Assembly: GCA_016187925.1 (NCBI GenBank)
Contig: JACPIS010000025.1
Span: forward strand, 123,531 to 187,530
Origin: Opitutia bacterium
Lineage (GTDB): Bacteria > Verrucomicrobiota > Verrucomicrobiia > Opitutales > Opitutaceae
DNA length: 64,000 nucleotides
Direction of reading: 5' to 3'
Part shown: piece after piece, positions 10,153 through 22,672 of the stretch
Numbering within the stretch: position 1 is the stretch's first letter
Layout: each line of letters opens with the position of its first letter
Notes under the pieces: generated by a model
The model's database searches: none
Seen by the model: only the letters and a program-made list of their open reading frames with translations
Told to the model about the DNA's origin: nothing
Translations under genes and position numbers: made by a program

Positions 10153-10241
10153 GGATGGGTAACCACTAATGTCCACTGATATTTCACTAATCCGAATCCA
10201 TTAGTGTCTCATTAGTGTGGATTAGTGGTTTCAAAATCTGG

Positions 10242-11222
10242 TCACCCGCCGATTTCGGACATGCCGCGCGTGGCGGGGATGAGGTGCTGCTCGAGGCCGT
10301 GGCCCCAGGGCTTCGCGGTGACGGCGCGCCGGATCGTGGCGGACAGTTCGTCGTCACTCGCGCCGCCGCGCAGCAGCGGGCGGAGGTCGACCTCGTTGTC
10401 GCGCAGCAGGCAGAGCCGCAGCACGCCGTCGGCGGTCAGGCGCAGGCGGTTGCAGTCGGCGCAGAACGGCTTCGAGACCGGGCTGATGAAGCCGAGGCTG
10501 CCGGCCGCGCCGGGGATGCGGTAAAGCCGCGCCTCGCCGTCGAGCCGGCCGTTGTTCACCGGCTCGAGCGGGCCGTAGGCGGCGGCGAGCACGGCGCGCA
10601 GTTCGTCCTCGTTGACGAGGCTGCGCAGCTGGAACTCGGAATTGTTGCCGAAGGGCATCTGTTCGATGAAGCGCACCTGCCACGGGTGCTCGAGGGTGTA
10701 GCGCGCGAGCGCCACCACGTCCTCGCGGTCGTTCGTGCCGCGCGAGACGACGGCGTTGAGCTTGAGGCGCAGGCCGGCCTTGGCGGCGGCGTCGAGTCCG
10801 GCGAGCACGGCGTCGAGCTTGCCCCAGCGCGTGAGGCGGCGGAATTTCTCCGGGTCGAGCGTGTCGAGCGAAAGGTTGACGGAGCGCAGGCCGGCCGCGC
10901 GCAACGGTGCGGCGAGGCCGGCGAGCAGCACGCCGTTGGTGGTGAGGCCGACCGTCTCGATGCCGGGTGTCTGCGTGGCGTGCCGGACGAGGTCGACGAG
11001 GCCGGGGCGCAGCGTGGGCTCGCCGCCGGTGAAGCGGATTTTCCGGAAACCCGCCGCGCCGAACAGCGAGATGAGGCGCTGCAACTCGCCGTCGGACAGC
11101 AGCTCCTCGCGCGGCCGAAAAGTCATGTGCTCCGGCATGCAGTAGACGCAGCGGAGGTTGCACGCGTCCGTGAGCGAGATGCGGAGATAGTCGATGTCGC
11201 GGTTGTAGCGGTCGAAGGGCAT
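10242..11222 (-). CDS. moaA: GTP 3',8-cyclase
   Basis: Radical SAM motif CNLRCVYC, C-terminal cluster CADCNRLRLTADGVLRLCLL, GG C-terminus. Confidence 0.95.
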   Translation of the reverse strand: MPFDRYNRDIDYLRISLTDACNLRCVYCMPEHMTFRPREELLSDGELQRLISLFGAAGFRKIRFTGGEPTLRPGLVDLVRHATQTPGIETVGLTTNGVLLAGLAAPLRAAGLRSVNLSLDTLDPEKFRRLTRWGKLDAVLAGLDAAAKAGLRLKLNAVVSRGTNDREDVVALARYTLEHPWQVRFIEQMPFGNNSEFQLRSLVNEDELRAVLAAAYGPLEPVNNGRLDGEARLYRIPGAAGSLGFISPVSKPFCADCNRLRLTADGVLRLCLLRDNEVDLRPLLRGGASDDELSATIRRAVTAKPWGHGLEQHLIPATRGMSEIGG

Positions 11223-11269
11223 GGGCGTGGCCGGGAGCTAACGAGACGCCTTCCGGCGTCTTCCTCAAA

Positions 11270-12403
11270 TTAAAAACGGACCCCGGCGGCCCGCAGCGCG
11301 TAATACCCCGCCATGCCCGCGAGCAGGCCGGTGAGATAACCCTGTGGCGCGAACACGCACAGCAGCGCCACGCCGGCGGCCAGCGCGAGCGCGGCGGGCG
11401 ACGCGCGCAAGTCGCGCACCAGCAGCACGAGCACGGTGGCCTCGACCAGCAGCACGGCGCCTAGGACCGCGGGCGGGAAGGCCTGCACCAGCGTCACGAA
11501 CCCGCCGCTGAAAAGCAGTCCGGCCACCACAAACATCGTTCCGTAGACGACCACGGCGCCCCCGGTGCGCGCTCCCAGCGCGTAGTTTCCCGCGAGCCCG
11601 CCGCAGCCGTGGCAGACGGGCAGCCCGCCGAGCCAGGGCACGAGGAGATTGATGCCGCCGTAGGTGAGGCCGAGTTTGCGCAGGCTGAACGCGCGCTCGG
11701 GGAACAGGTCGCGCGCCGTCTGCTGCGTGGCGATGACGGAGTTGCCGAGCGAGAGCGGCAGCTGGGGCAGCACGAGCAGAGTCAACGCCGCGAGCCATCC
11801 CTCGGTCGGCCAGACCGCCGGCCCCGGGGCGGCGAATCCGATGGCGGGAGCCATCGCGCTCCAGTCGATGCGGAACAGTGCCGCCCACCCGACCGCGGCG
11901 CCGATCACGAGCAGGGCGCCCGGCCAGCGGGGATGCCGCCGCAACAACGCCAGCACGGCGATGGCAACAAGCGCCGCGATCCAACTCCAAGGGCTGTGCT
12001 CGCGGCCGACGAGATTTGCCGCCGTGCGCGCCAGCATGAGCCCGAGACCGGCCTGCAGGCCGCGCACCACGCACAGCGGGATCACCCGGCTGAGCCACCC
12101 GAGCAGGCCGCTGGCAGAAAGACCGATCATCAGCACGCCGATCATGAGCCCTGCCATTTGGAGCAATCCGCCGGAGGCCTGGCCCGCGATGACGACGACC
12201 GCCATGGCCTTGAGCGGCTGCACCGGCATGGGCAGGCCGTAGAGCAGGCCGGTCGCGATCTGGGCGAGACCGAAGGCCAGCAGCACGCCCGCCGCCGGCA
12301 GCTTCGTGGCGAGCAGCACGGCAACGATCAACGGCAGCGACGTGCCGATGTCGCCGAACGCTCCGGCCAGCTCGCGACGGTTGAACTGGATATTCGGCCG
12401 CAA
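11270..12403 (-). CDS. Putative molybdate/sulfate transporter (MOT1-like)
   Basis: FNRRELAGAFGDIGTSLPLIVAVLL, MPVQPLKAMAVVVIAGQ, multiple TM segments, inside the Moco cluster. Confidence 0.8.
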   Translation of the reverse strand: MRPNIQFNRRELAGAFGDIGTSLPLIVAVLLATKLPAAGVLLAFGLAQIATGLLYGLPMPVQPLKAMAVVVIAGQASGGLLQMAGLMIGVLMIGLSASGLLGWLSRVIPLCVVRGLQAGLGLMLARTAANLVGREHSPWSWIAALVAIAVLALLRRHPRWPGALLVIGAAVGWAALFRIDWSAMAPAIGFAAPGPAVWPTEGWLAALTLLVLPQLPLSLGNSVIATQQTARDLFPERAFSLRKLGLTYGGINLLVPWLGGLPVCHGCGGLAGNYALGARTGGAVVVYGTMFVVAGLLFSGGFVTLVQAFPPAVLGAVLLVEATVLVLLVRDLRASPAALALAAGVALLCVFAPQGYLTGLLAGMAGYYALRAAGVRF

Positions 12404-12415
12404 GCGATGAAGGTC

Positions 12416-12913
12416 TCAGGCGGGTGGGCGCAGCGCCGGGCGGAACCCCGCGATGTGGTCCAATGCCTCGGCGATGGCGGGCACGAGCAGCGGCAGGCAC
12501 TCCGCGATGGCCGTGGGGCGACCGGGCAGGTTCACGATGAGGGACTGGCCGCGCACGCCGGCCGTGGCGCGCGAGAGGATGGCGGTCTTCACCTTCGCGT
12601 AGCTCTGCATGCGCATGACTTCGCCGAAGCCCGGCAGCTCCTTCTCAAGCACGGCGCGGGTGGCCTCCGGCGTGATGTCGCGCGCCGACGGGCCGGTGCC
12701 GCCGGTCGTGACGATGAGCGGGCAACGCTCCACGTCGGCCAGCCGGCGCAACTCCGCCTCGAGCGCTGCGCGGTCGTCGGCCAGCAGCACGCGCGTCCCC
12801 TCGAGCGGCTCCGCGAACTGCGCGGCGACGACGCGCTCGATTTCCGGCCCGCTGGCATCGGCATAGACGCCCGCCGCGGCGCGGTCGCTGAGGGTGACGC
12901 GCGCGACTTTCAT
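12416..12913 (-). CDS. mogA: Molybdopterin adenylyltransferase MogA/MoaB family
   Basis: VTLSDRAAAG...LIVTTGGTGPSARDITPEATRAVLEKELPGFGEVMR...VNLPGRPTAIAECL. Confidence 0.9.
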   Translation of the reverse strand: MKVARVTLSDRAAAGVYADASGPEIERVVAAQFAEPLEGTRVLLADDRAALEAELRRLADVERCPLIVTTGGTGPSARDITPEATRAVLEKELPGFGEVMRMQSYAKVKTAILSRATAGVRGQSLIVNLPGRPTAIAECLPLLVPAIAEALDHIAGFRPALRPPA

Positions 12914-13094
12914 GGGAGCATGTTTTTGGCCACGGATGAACACGGGTTCGTTCGGATGAAAACCAGAGATGGAAAATCTGTCATTCTGAGCGAAGCGAAG
13001 AATCCAGCGGCGCGGTCGCAGGCGGACATTGAATTGGATTCTTCGCTCCGCTCAGAATGACACGCCGAAGAGAATGCATGGAGGAGATCGATGC

Positions 13095-13098
<4 letters not shown>
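12910..13098 (-). other. Junction-spanning spacer ORF (62 codons) between moaC and mogA, repeat-derived
   Basis: GTG overlaps moaC TGA (GTGA) and TGA overlaps mogA ATG (ATGA); contains the 12979-13062 palindromic repeat. Confidence 0.5.
12979..13062. repeat. Dispersed palindromic repeat, TCATTCTGAGCG..GAAGAATCC type
   Basis: tgtcattctgagcgaagcgaagaatcc ... ggattcttcgctccgctcagaatgaca inverted arms; same family at 47901, 60817 and 62217. Confidence 0.9.
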
Positions 13099-13555
<457 letters not shown>

Positions 13556-13565
<10 letters not shown>

Positions 13566-14737
13566 GGAATGAACCCGACCGGCGCCGCCGGGTCGAGGCT
13601 GTTTGCCGTCAGCGGCAACAGGGCGTTGGCGCCGACCAATCCACTGCCGTCACCCGAGCTCGCGAGCGACAGCGGTGTGAGTTCGGAGGCGCCGTTGCGG
13701 ATGACCGCGCGGCACGGCCAGTAGGTGTGGCGTGTGTCCGGCGGCGGCAGTTTCGCGCCGGGGGCGAGCCGGCCCGTGAGCAGCGCCGAGGCGGCGCCGG
13801 TGCCGGTTTGCAGGTGGTCGAGCAGCGGACCGACGACCAGCTGGAACACAACCCAGTGCGAAACCGGGTTGCCGGGCAGGGCGAAGGCGAGTTGCGCGCC
13901 GCGGCTGGCGAACACGAGCGGTTTGCCCGGCCGCAGGTTGACCTGCTGAAAATGCAGCGTGTAACCGAGCGCCTCGAGCAGCGGACGCGCGATGTCGTGG
14001 TCGCCGACGCTCGCGCCGCCGGAGATGAGCAGCACGTCGTGCGCGGGCAGGGCGGCGACGGCTGCGCGCGCGGCCGCGAGGTCGTCGCGCAGGTGAATCT
14101 GTGCCACCAGCTCCGCGCCGCGGCCGGCGAGCAGGGCGGCGATGAGCGTGGAGTTGCTGTCGCGAATCTGTGCGCCGGTCGGAGTGCGGTCGGGGGCGAC
14201 GAGTTCGTTGCCGGTGACGAGGTGCACGCCGCGCGGCGCACGCGTCACCTCGGGCCGGGCCGTGCCGGTGGCGGCGAGCGCGGCCAGCTCGGGCGGACCG
14301 AGCCGCGTGCCGGAGGGCACGACGATGTCGCCGGCCCGGCGGTTTTCGCCGCGGCGGCGGATGAAATTGGGTTCGTCGCGGCGCGCGACACGGATCGTGT
14401 CGCCTTCGCGGGTGACATCCTCCTGTTTCACGACGCAGTCCGCGCCGGCCGGCACCGACGCGCCGGTGAAGATGCGCACGCATTCGCCTGCGCCCACCGT
14501 GCCGGCGAAGGCGGCGCCGGCCTGGGCCTCGCCGATGACGCGCAACGGCGTCGCGAGATCGGCGCGGCGCGCGGCGTAACCGTCCATCGCGGACGCGTCG
14601 AACGGCGGCGAGTCGGCGTCGGCGCGCGCGTCAGCGCGCAGCGTGCGCCCGAGCGCCTGCGCGAGGGTCACGCGTTCGGCCGCGAGCTGCGGCGCACGAG
14701 CGAGGACTTCCCGCAGGGCGTCGGCGACGGAGATCAT
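13556..14737 (-). CDS. moeA: Molybdopterin molybdotransferase
   Basis: [12 protein letters not shown]...[22 protein letters not shown]...ARIFTGA-type segment, [24 protein letters not shown]. Confidence 0.93.
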
Positions 14738-16062
14738 GAGCGGACTACGCGCGGGCGTTTGGTCGCGGACTTCTTCTTCGGTGCGGCCGGTGGCAGAATG
14801 AACGGCTCGAAGAGTGCGCGTTGCTTGACCGGGAAGCGGCCGGTCACGAACACGCCGTCGTCGCGCGTCTCCTGCGTGCGCACCTGGCCCGCGGCGTGGA
14901 GCCGGGCCACGACGTCGTAGCGGCTGTGCGGGATGAGCAGCTCGGCGGCGATGTTGTCGTCGATCGCCAGCGCCTCGCAGCGGGCGAGCAGCCGGTCGAG
15001 TCCCTCGCCGGTGTGCACGCTGATGAAGTAGGCCTCGGGGTGCTTCGCGCGCATGAGCGCGAGTTTCTTCGGGTCGGCGGCGTCGACCTTGTTGAAGACG
15101 GTGATGGCGGGCTTGTCGGCCGCGCCGAGTTCGCCGAGCACCTCCATCGTCGTGGCGAAGTGGTGATCGACGTTCGGGTTGGTGACGTCGAGCACGTGGA
15201 TGAGGAAATCCGAGACGACGACCTCCTCGAGCGTGGCCTTGAACGCCTCGACGAGCCGGTGCGGCAGGCGGCGGATGAAGCCGACGGTGTCGGTCACGAG
15301 CAGCGTGCGGCCGTCGGGCAGGGCGAGCTGGCGCGTGGTCGGGTCGAGCGTGGCGAAGAGTTTGTCGGCGGCGTAGATTTGCGCGCCGGTGAGTTTGTTG
15401 AGCAGGGAGGACTTGCCGGCGTTGGTGTAGCCGACGATGGCGGCGCCCGGCACGGGCTTGCGCATGCGCTTGCGGCGCTGGGTGGCGCGCTGGGAGATGA
15501 CGTGCGCCAGCTCGGCCTTCAGGTGCGCGATGCGGTCGCGCACGATGCGGCGGTCCTGCTCGAGCTGCGTCTCGCCTTCGCCGCCCATGGCGCCCTTGCC
15601 GCGCTGGCGGGACAAGTGCGACCACGCGCGCGTCAGGCGCGGCAGCGAATACTCCATGCGGGCCAGCGCGACCTGCAGCACCGCCTCGCGCGTCTGCGCG
15701 CGGTCGGCGAAGATTTCCAGGATGACCTCCTGCCGGTCGATGATGGCGAGGCCGGACTCCTCCTCCCAGTTGCGCTGCTGCGCGGGGGAGAGTTCCTCGT
15801 CGATCACGATGAGATCGGCGCCGTCGGCCTTGGCGAGAGCCATGAGCTCGGCGGCCTTGCCTGAGCCGACGAGGAACTTCGGCTGCTGGCGGTCGCGCAG
15901 GTTGACGAGCACGGTGCGCGTGACGGTGAGGTCGAGGTTTTCGACCAGTTCCTTCAGCTCGCCGAGCAGCTCCTCACCTTCGCGCGGGGACATGTCGGGC
16001 GTTTGGACGCCGACGAGGAGGGCGCGGGAGACGGGTTTCTGGTCGGTGAGGAAGTCAGCCAT
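14734..16062 (-). CDS. hflX: GTPase HflX
   Basis: GGEGETQLEQDRRIVRDRIAHLKAEL, VGYTNAGKSSLLNKLTGAQIYAADKLFATLDPTTRQL; ATGA overlap with moeA. Confidence 0.95.
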   Translation of the reverse strand: MADFLTDQKPVSRALLVGVQTPDMSPREGEELLGELKELVENLDLTVTRTVLVNLRDRQQPKFLVGSGKAAELMALAKADGADLIVIDEELSPAQQRNWEEESGLAIIDRQEVILEIFADRAQTREAVLQVALARMEYSLPRLTRAWSHLSRQRGKGAMGGEGETQLEQDRRIVRDRIAHLKAELAHVISQRATQRRKRMRKPVPGAAIVGYTNAGKSSLLNKLTGAQIYAADKLFATLDPTTRQLALPDGRTLLVTDTVGFIRRLPHRLVEAFKATLEEVVVSDFLIHVLDVTNPNVDHHFATTMEVLGELGAADKPAITVFNKVDAADPKKLALMRAKHPEAYFISVHTGEGLDRLLARCEALAIDDNIAAELLIPHSRYDVVARLHAAGQVRTQETRDDGVFVTGRFPVKQRALFEPFILPPAAPKKKSATKRPRVVRS

Positions 16063-16242
16063 TCGCGACCAAGGAAGCCCACGACGGCCCGGGAGTCAAC
16101 GGGCGCGGTGAAGCCAGATTGGCCCGGGATGGGACAGGCGGCGCGCCAATAGGCCCGGCGGGCGCGGCCGGGCGGCGGCGCTCAGAGGGGCAAGGCCGGT
16201 TCGCAGGTTGGAATGCCGGCTGCAAAGGGATACGCTACTTTT

Positions 16243-18852
<2,610 letters not shown>

Positions 18853-19045
18853 CGCCGACTCATCCTGAAAGCCGCAATTGGACACAGAGAGCACAGAGCC
18901 GAACCGGAGGAACACCGAGGCTTGAGCCCACAAAATCATGAAGAGCGCATTCACCAGTCAGGTGAGTGCCCCAAGCCATCTGGTTTCGAAATGCATTCTC
19001 CGTGAACTCGGTGTCGCCTCTTCCGACCTCTGTGACGGGATTGGG
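18853..19045. repeat. Flank repeat F0 downstream of clpB, paralogous to 20567-20760
   Basis: ggacacagagagcacagagccgaaccggaggaacaccgagg ... tctccgtgaactcggtgtcgcctcttccgacctctgtgacgggattgg; near-identical segment at F2. Confidence 0.85.
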
Positions 19046-19063
19046 CTGCGGGATTTAGATTGA

Positions 19064-19272
19064 AGCGCCGCGTCACGGTGACGCTCGACTCGAAAGCGAA
19101 GGAGTGGGTGGCGGAGAAGGGCTACGACCCGGTTTCCGGCGCGCGCCCGCTCAAGCGTTTCCTGCAGCGCCACCTCGAGACCCGGCTCGCCCGCGCCCTC
19201 ATCGCCGGCGAAGTCACCGAGGACGCGAAGGTTACCTTCAAGGCCAAGGGCGACGAACTGGTGATGGGGTGA
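19064..19272 (+). pseudogene. Extra clpB 3'-end fragment (copy C1)
   Basis: [68 protein letters not shown] matches the ClpB C-terminus. Confidence 0.93.
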
Positions 19273-19291
19273 AGCGCGCCAGTTCGCCACC

Positions 19292-19891
19292 TCAGCTCTG
19301 CGCGAACGCCACTATCGGCCCGAAGTCTCCTGCGTCCGCTCGCCGCATCGCCGCGAGATAACGCTGGCGAGTCTCGCCGGGTGCCAGGAGATCGGCGTGC
19401 GCGCCCCACGTCGGCTCCGCCACTTTTCGCGCCGCGCACCAGACGTCGGCGATCAAGCGCGCGTGGCGACCATTCCCGTTGGACCAGGGATGAATCACGA
19501 CCAACCGGTGATGCAGCCGGGCTGCGGCCTCGAGAAGAGGGTAGGTCCCGTTCTTGTCCCAATACGCCGCGTCCTCGAAGGCAGTTCGCATCCCCTCGGT
19601 GATCCGAGGCCAATCCCAGCCCAGTGTCTTTTCCGTGGTGCGATACTTGCCGGCCCAACGCCACACCTCGGAAAACATCCGCCGGTGCAGTTCCCGCGCA
19701 AAGTGATCGGTGAGCAGATCCTCACGCCGGAGCACCCGGGGGCGCATCGCCCACAGCCGGGCGTCGTTGATGTTGTAGCGTTCGAGCGCGTTGAGCTCCG
19801 CTCGCGTCGCGATGCTGGGCACAAGGTCCAGTTGTTCCTCGGGTGTCAGCGGCGTGTCGCCGGGCTGCGTTTCGAAAAGGTCGGACGTCAC
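19292..19891 (-). CDS. Fic-domain protein, mobile mystery protein B family
   Basis: Fic motif HPWSNGNGRHAR; GTG start overlapping the partner stop; N-terminal LTPEEQLDLVPSIATRAELNALERYNI. Confidence 0.88.
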   Translation of the reverse strand: MTSDLFETQPGDTPLTPEEQLDLVPSIATRAELNALERYNINDARLWAMRPRVLRREDLLTDHFARELHRRMFSEVWRWAGKYRTTEKTLGWDWPRITEGMRTAFEDAAYWDKNGTYPLLEAAARLHHRLVVIHPWSNGNGRHARLIADVWCAARKVAEPTWGAHADLLAPGETRQRYLAAMRRADAGDFGPIVAFAQS

Positions 19892-20304
19892 GGCTTGCGC
19901 TTTTTCAGATCCCCGACCGCCTGACCCTCCAACGACATGGAGTGCTCTGTCTTCCGCAGATGCTTGAACATCGGGTCGTGGATTTGCGCCAATTCGGCGA
20001 AGGTCCGCCCCGCGGTTTCCTTCGGCACGAGGAAGTAGACCACCTCGCAATCCATCGCCTCGGCCGCCCGGTCCAACGACTTCAAGCTGATCGAGCGATT
20101 GGCTTCCGCCCGCTCGAGTTGGGCATACGACTGCCGCGTGACTCCGATCGCCTTCGCGACCTCGGTCTGTTTCAGGCCGATGGCCTCGCGCACACTTTGC
20201 AACCAGCCCCAGCCCGGACGCCGAATCGACGTTCGAGCGTCTTGCATCACGGAGGTCTGCTGGTCGAGTGCGGTGCGGATGATGTTTCGTGCCCCTGCTT
20301 TCAT
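19888..20304 (-). CDS. HTH regulator, mobile mystery protein A family (probable partner of Fic protein)
   Basis: WGWLQSVREAIGLKQTEVAKAIGVTRQSYAQLERAEANRSISLKSLDRAAEAMDCEVVYFLVP. Confidence 0.88.
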   Translation of the reverse strand: MKAGARNIIRTALDQQTSVMQDARTSIRRPGWGWLQSVREAIGLKQTEVAKAIGVTRQSYAQLERAEANRSISLKSLDRAAEAMDCEVVYFLVPKETAGRTFAELAQIHDPMFKHLRKTEHSMSLEGQAVGDLKKRKP

Positions 20305-20383
20305 GCAGGTTAAAGACTGCGTATTTCGACAAAAGGCAAGTTAAATACTGCCATTCAACGTATGATTGCAGGTTAAAACCTGC
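20305..20383. promoter_or_regulatory. Three 16-bp palindromic operator-like sites upstream of the mobile mystery A/Fic operon
   Basis: GCAGGTTAAAGACTGC (20305), GCAAGTTAAATACTGC (20336), GCAGGTTAAAACCTGC (20368; perfect palindrome), spacing 31 and 32 bp. Confidence 0.75.
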
Positions 20384-20404
20384 CATGCTTGCCTCCGGAC
20401 TGAT

Positions 20405-20566
20405 GCCGAGAAGAGCTACGACCCGGTCTTCGGCGCGCGCCCGCCGAAGCGCTTCCTCCAACGCCACCTCGAAACCAAACTCGCGAGAGCCCTCATCGCG
20501 GGCGAAGTGACCGAGGACAGCGCCGTGAAATTCTCGGTGAAGGACGACGCGCTGGTGATGAAGTGA
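20405..20566 (+). pseudogene. Extra clpB 3'-end fragment (copy C2)
   Basis: [53 protein letters not shown]. Confidence 0.93.
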
Positions 20567-20760
20567 CGCCGGATCATCCTGAAAACCACCATTGGACACA
20601 GAGGGCACAGAGCCGAACCGGAGGAACACAGAGGGTCGAGTCCACGAATCATGACGAGCGGATTCATCCGTCAGGTAAGCGCCCCCAAAGCCATCTGGTT
20701 TCAGAGATGCATTCTCCGTGAACTCGGTGTCGCCTCTTTCGATCTCTGTGACGGGATTGG
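20567..20760. repeat. Flank repeat F2, second copy of the clpB downstream segment
   Basis: cgccggatcatcctgaaaaccaccattggacacagagggcacagagccgaaccggaggaacacagagg... aligns along its length with 18853-19045. Confidence 0.85.
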
Positions 20761-20762
20761 CA

Positions 20763-20924
20763 GCCGAGAAGGGCTACGACCCGGTCTTCGGCGCGCGTCC
20801 GCTCAAGCGTTTCCTCCAACGCCACCTCGAAACCCGCCTCGCGAGAGCGCTTCTTTCGGGCGAAATAGCCGAATGTTCCGAAGTAGAATTCGGAATCGAG
20901 AGCGGCGAATTGGTCATTAAGTAG
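20763..20924 (+). pseudogene. Extra clpB 3'-end fragment (copy C3, most divergent tail)
   Basis: [53 protein letters not shown]. Confidence 0.9.
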
Positions 20925-20931
20925 GCATCTC

Positions 20932-21717
20932 ATGTCGCTCTACAAGTATACCCGCCCTGCCAACGCGCGCTTTTTGGCCCCGTGCACCTTGCGTTTCAGC
21001 CCCGCAAGCGAGTTCAATGATCCATTTGACGGGCTGCCCGACACTGCCGCTCTCACGACGATGCCGGAATACCAAAGAATCAAAAACGAATGGGAGGGCT
21101 TGGCGATGCACGATCCTTCGGACCTGGAGCTTGCACGCGGAGCGGCGATGGCGGGTGAGCTAATCGAGCAGAAGGCCAAAACCGGCATGATCAAACGGCT
21201 GCTTGCGGACTTGAACCAAAATTTTCGCATCCTCTGCCTCAGTCACGCATCTCCGGAATCCATGGGCGCAGCACTCATGTTCGGACACTACGCCGACAAT
21301 CATAAAGGCTTCGCATACGAGTTCGACGAACACCATCCTTGGTTCGCCGAGCACGAGGCCCGAAGAAATCCCTCGAGAGAAATCGGTCCAGTCGTGTATC
21401 GCCAGCATCGCGCTACTGTTGTCGGCGACGGTCGCCAGGGCCTTTTCGTGAAATCCAGCTTGTGGTGGTATGAGGAAGAATTTCGGCTGGTCCGCTATAT
21501 CGGTGCTGGAGCTAACGGTCTCTCGGGTGCGGATCATTCGATTGCCCGATTCCCGCCTGACATGCTTACGGCAATTTTGGTCGGTTGCATGGCGGAGGTC
21601 GCCACGGTCGATGAACTGAAGAAGCAACTGGCCTCGCGTCCGGAGCTGGCTCACGTTCGGTTGGAGCGCATGATTCCACACCCAGACGCCTTCCTCTTCA
21701 CTCGTGAAGGTATCTAG
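20932..21717 (+). CDS. DUF2971-like protein
   Basis: MSLYKYTRPANARFLAPCTLRFSPASEFNDPFDGLPD; lower-GC accessory gene. Confidence 0.75.
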   Translation: MSLYKYTRPANARFLAPCTLRFSPASEFNDPFDGLPDTAALTTMPEYQRIKNEWEGLAMHDPSDLELARGAAMAGELIEQKAKTGMIKRLLADLNQNFRILCLSHASPESMGAALMFGHYADNHKGFAYEFDEHHPWFAEHEARRNPSREIGPVVYRQHRATVVGDGRQGLFVKSSLWWYEEEFRLVRYIGAGANGLSGADHSIARFPPDMLTAILVGCMAEVATVDELKKQLASRPELAHVRLERMIPHPDAFLFTREGI

Positions 21718-21744
21718 GGAGGAACTGGAGGTTGGCTACATCGG

Positions 21745-22437
21745 CTAGGTTCCGCCCGCCGCGTTGAGTTCGGAAAGATCTTGATGGCTGGTCCCGACTA
21801 CGCCCTCTGCGGTATGGCGTAGGATCACCGCAGGATAACAGCATTCGTAGGGGAAAAGCTCTGTGGCGCGCTGAAAGACCGGTGCAGCACTTTTCGCCGC
21901 CTGCGGAATAGTCTGCGGTCCGTGATTACACAGGCTCTTTAGCTCGTCATATGCGGCGATATTCGGACCGGGCTGGCTGATGGCCATGAAGTAGCCTGCC
22001 GCAGGTTGGAACCGCAGAACTTGTCCTGTCTGAACAAATACGAACCACAGCATCCCCGGATGCGGACTTACAAAAGCGAACATCTTCGCATTCTGTCGGA
22101 AGCTCTCCCGCTTCGCGTTGTCGTCCTGTCCGGTGGCGTCGTCTTTCCAGTCTCCGTTGTCCGCTTCGTCTCTAAGGCGGGCCAACATCACATCTCGGAT
22201 CACTTCCGGCAAGAATCCGGGTTGATTGTCGACGGCTGTTTGCAGGGTATCAATGGATTGGATTCCACCCTTTGCTCCGGCAAAACCTCCGAACGTTACC
22301 ACGCAAGCTTGGCCGTTACGATTTCCAGTCACGAACTTGATCGCATTGCGCTCTGGAGCGTCGACGTCTGGTATAGCGATGCTGTCCGCCATAAGCAGCA
22401 CGCCGTCGCTACAGGCTTTCGCAAGCAGGAAGGTCAT
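21745..22437 (-). CDS. Putative proteasome/HslV-like Ntn-hydrolase (Thr peptidase)
   Basis: MTFLLAKACSDGVLLMADSIAIPDVDAPERNAIKFV: after Met removal T1, D17, K33; then VVTFGGFAGAKGGIQSIDTL and TGQVLRFQPAAGYFMAISQPGPNIAAYDELK parallel HslV blocks. Start 10 nt after hicA stop. Confidence 0.7.
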   Translation of the reverse strand: MTFLLAKACSDGVLLMADSIAIPDVDAPERNAIKFVTGNRNGQACVVTFGGFAGAKGGIQSIDTLQTAVDNQPGFLPEVIRDVMLARLRDEADNGDWKDDATGQDDNAKRESFRQNAKMFAFVSPHPGMLWFVFVQTGQVLRFQPAAGYFMAISQPGPNIAAYDELKSLCNHGPQTIPQAAKSAAPVFQRATELFPYECCYPAVILRHTAEGVVGTSHQDLSELNAAGGT

Positions 22438-22447
22438 GGGCTCAGAC

Positions 22448-22672
22448 TCACTTCCGAAACAATCGGTGATCGAGGCCGCTGAGGCGGATGATCGATTTGA
22501 GCGTGCCGGTCGCGACTTCGCGGTGATTGGGGACGGGCACCGTGGCGCTGTCGCCGCCCGGCAGTTCACGCCGCATGATGATGTGGCTACCGGCTTGCCG
22601 CTCCCGCACAAAACCGTGGGCCGCGAGGATGCGGCAGATCTCGGCCGGCGGCAGCGGGCGGAGTTTAGGCAT
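22448..22672 (-). CDS. hicA: HicA-type toxin
   Basis: LPPAEICRILAAHGFVRERQAGSHIIMRR...VPVPNHREVATGTLKSIIRLSGL. Confidence 0.9.
   Translation of the reverse strand: MPKLRPLPPAEICRILAAHGFVRERQAGSHIIMRRELPGGDSATVPVPNHREVATGTLKSIIRLSGLDHRLFRK

Noticed and set aside
12979-13062. Palindromic repeats as CRISPR repeats
   Set aside because: Copies are isolated, have inverted arms and are scattered tens of kb apart; no regular spacer array and no cas genes in the window.
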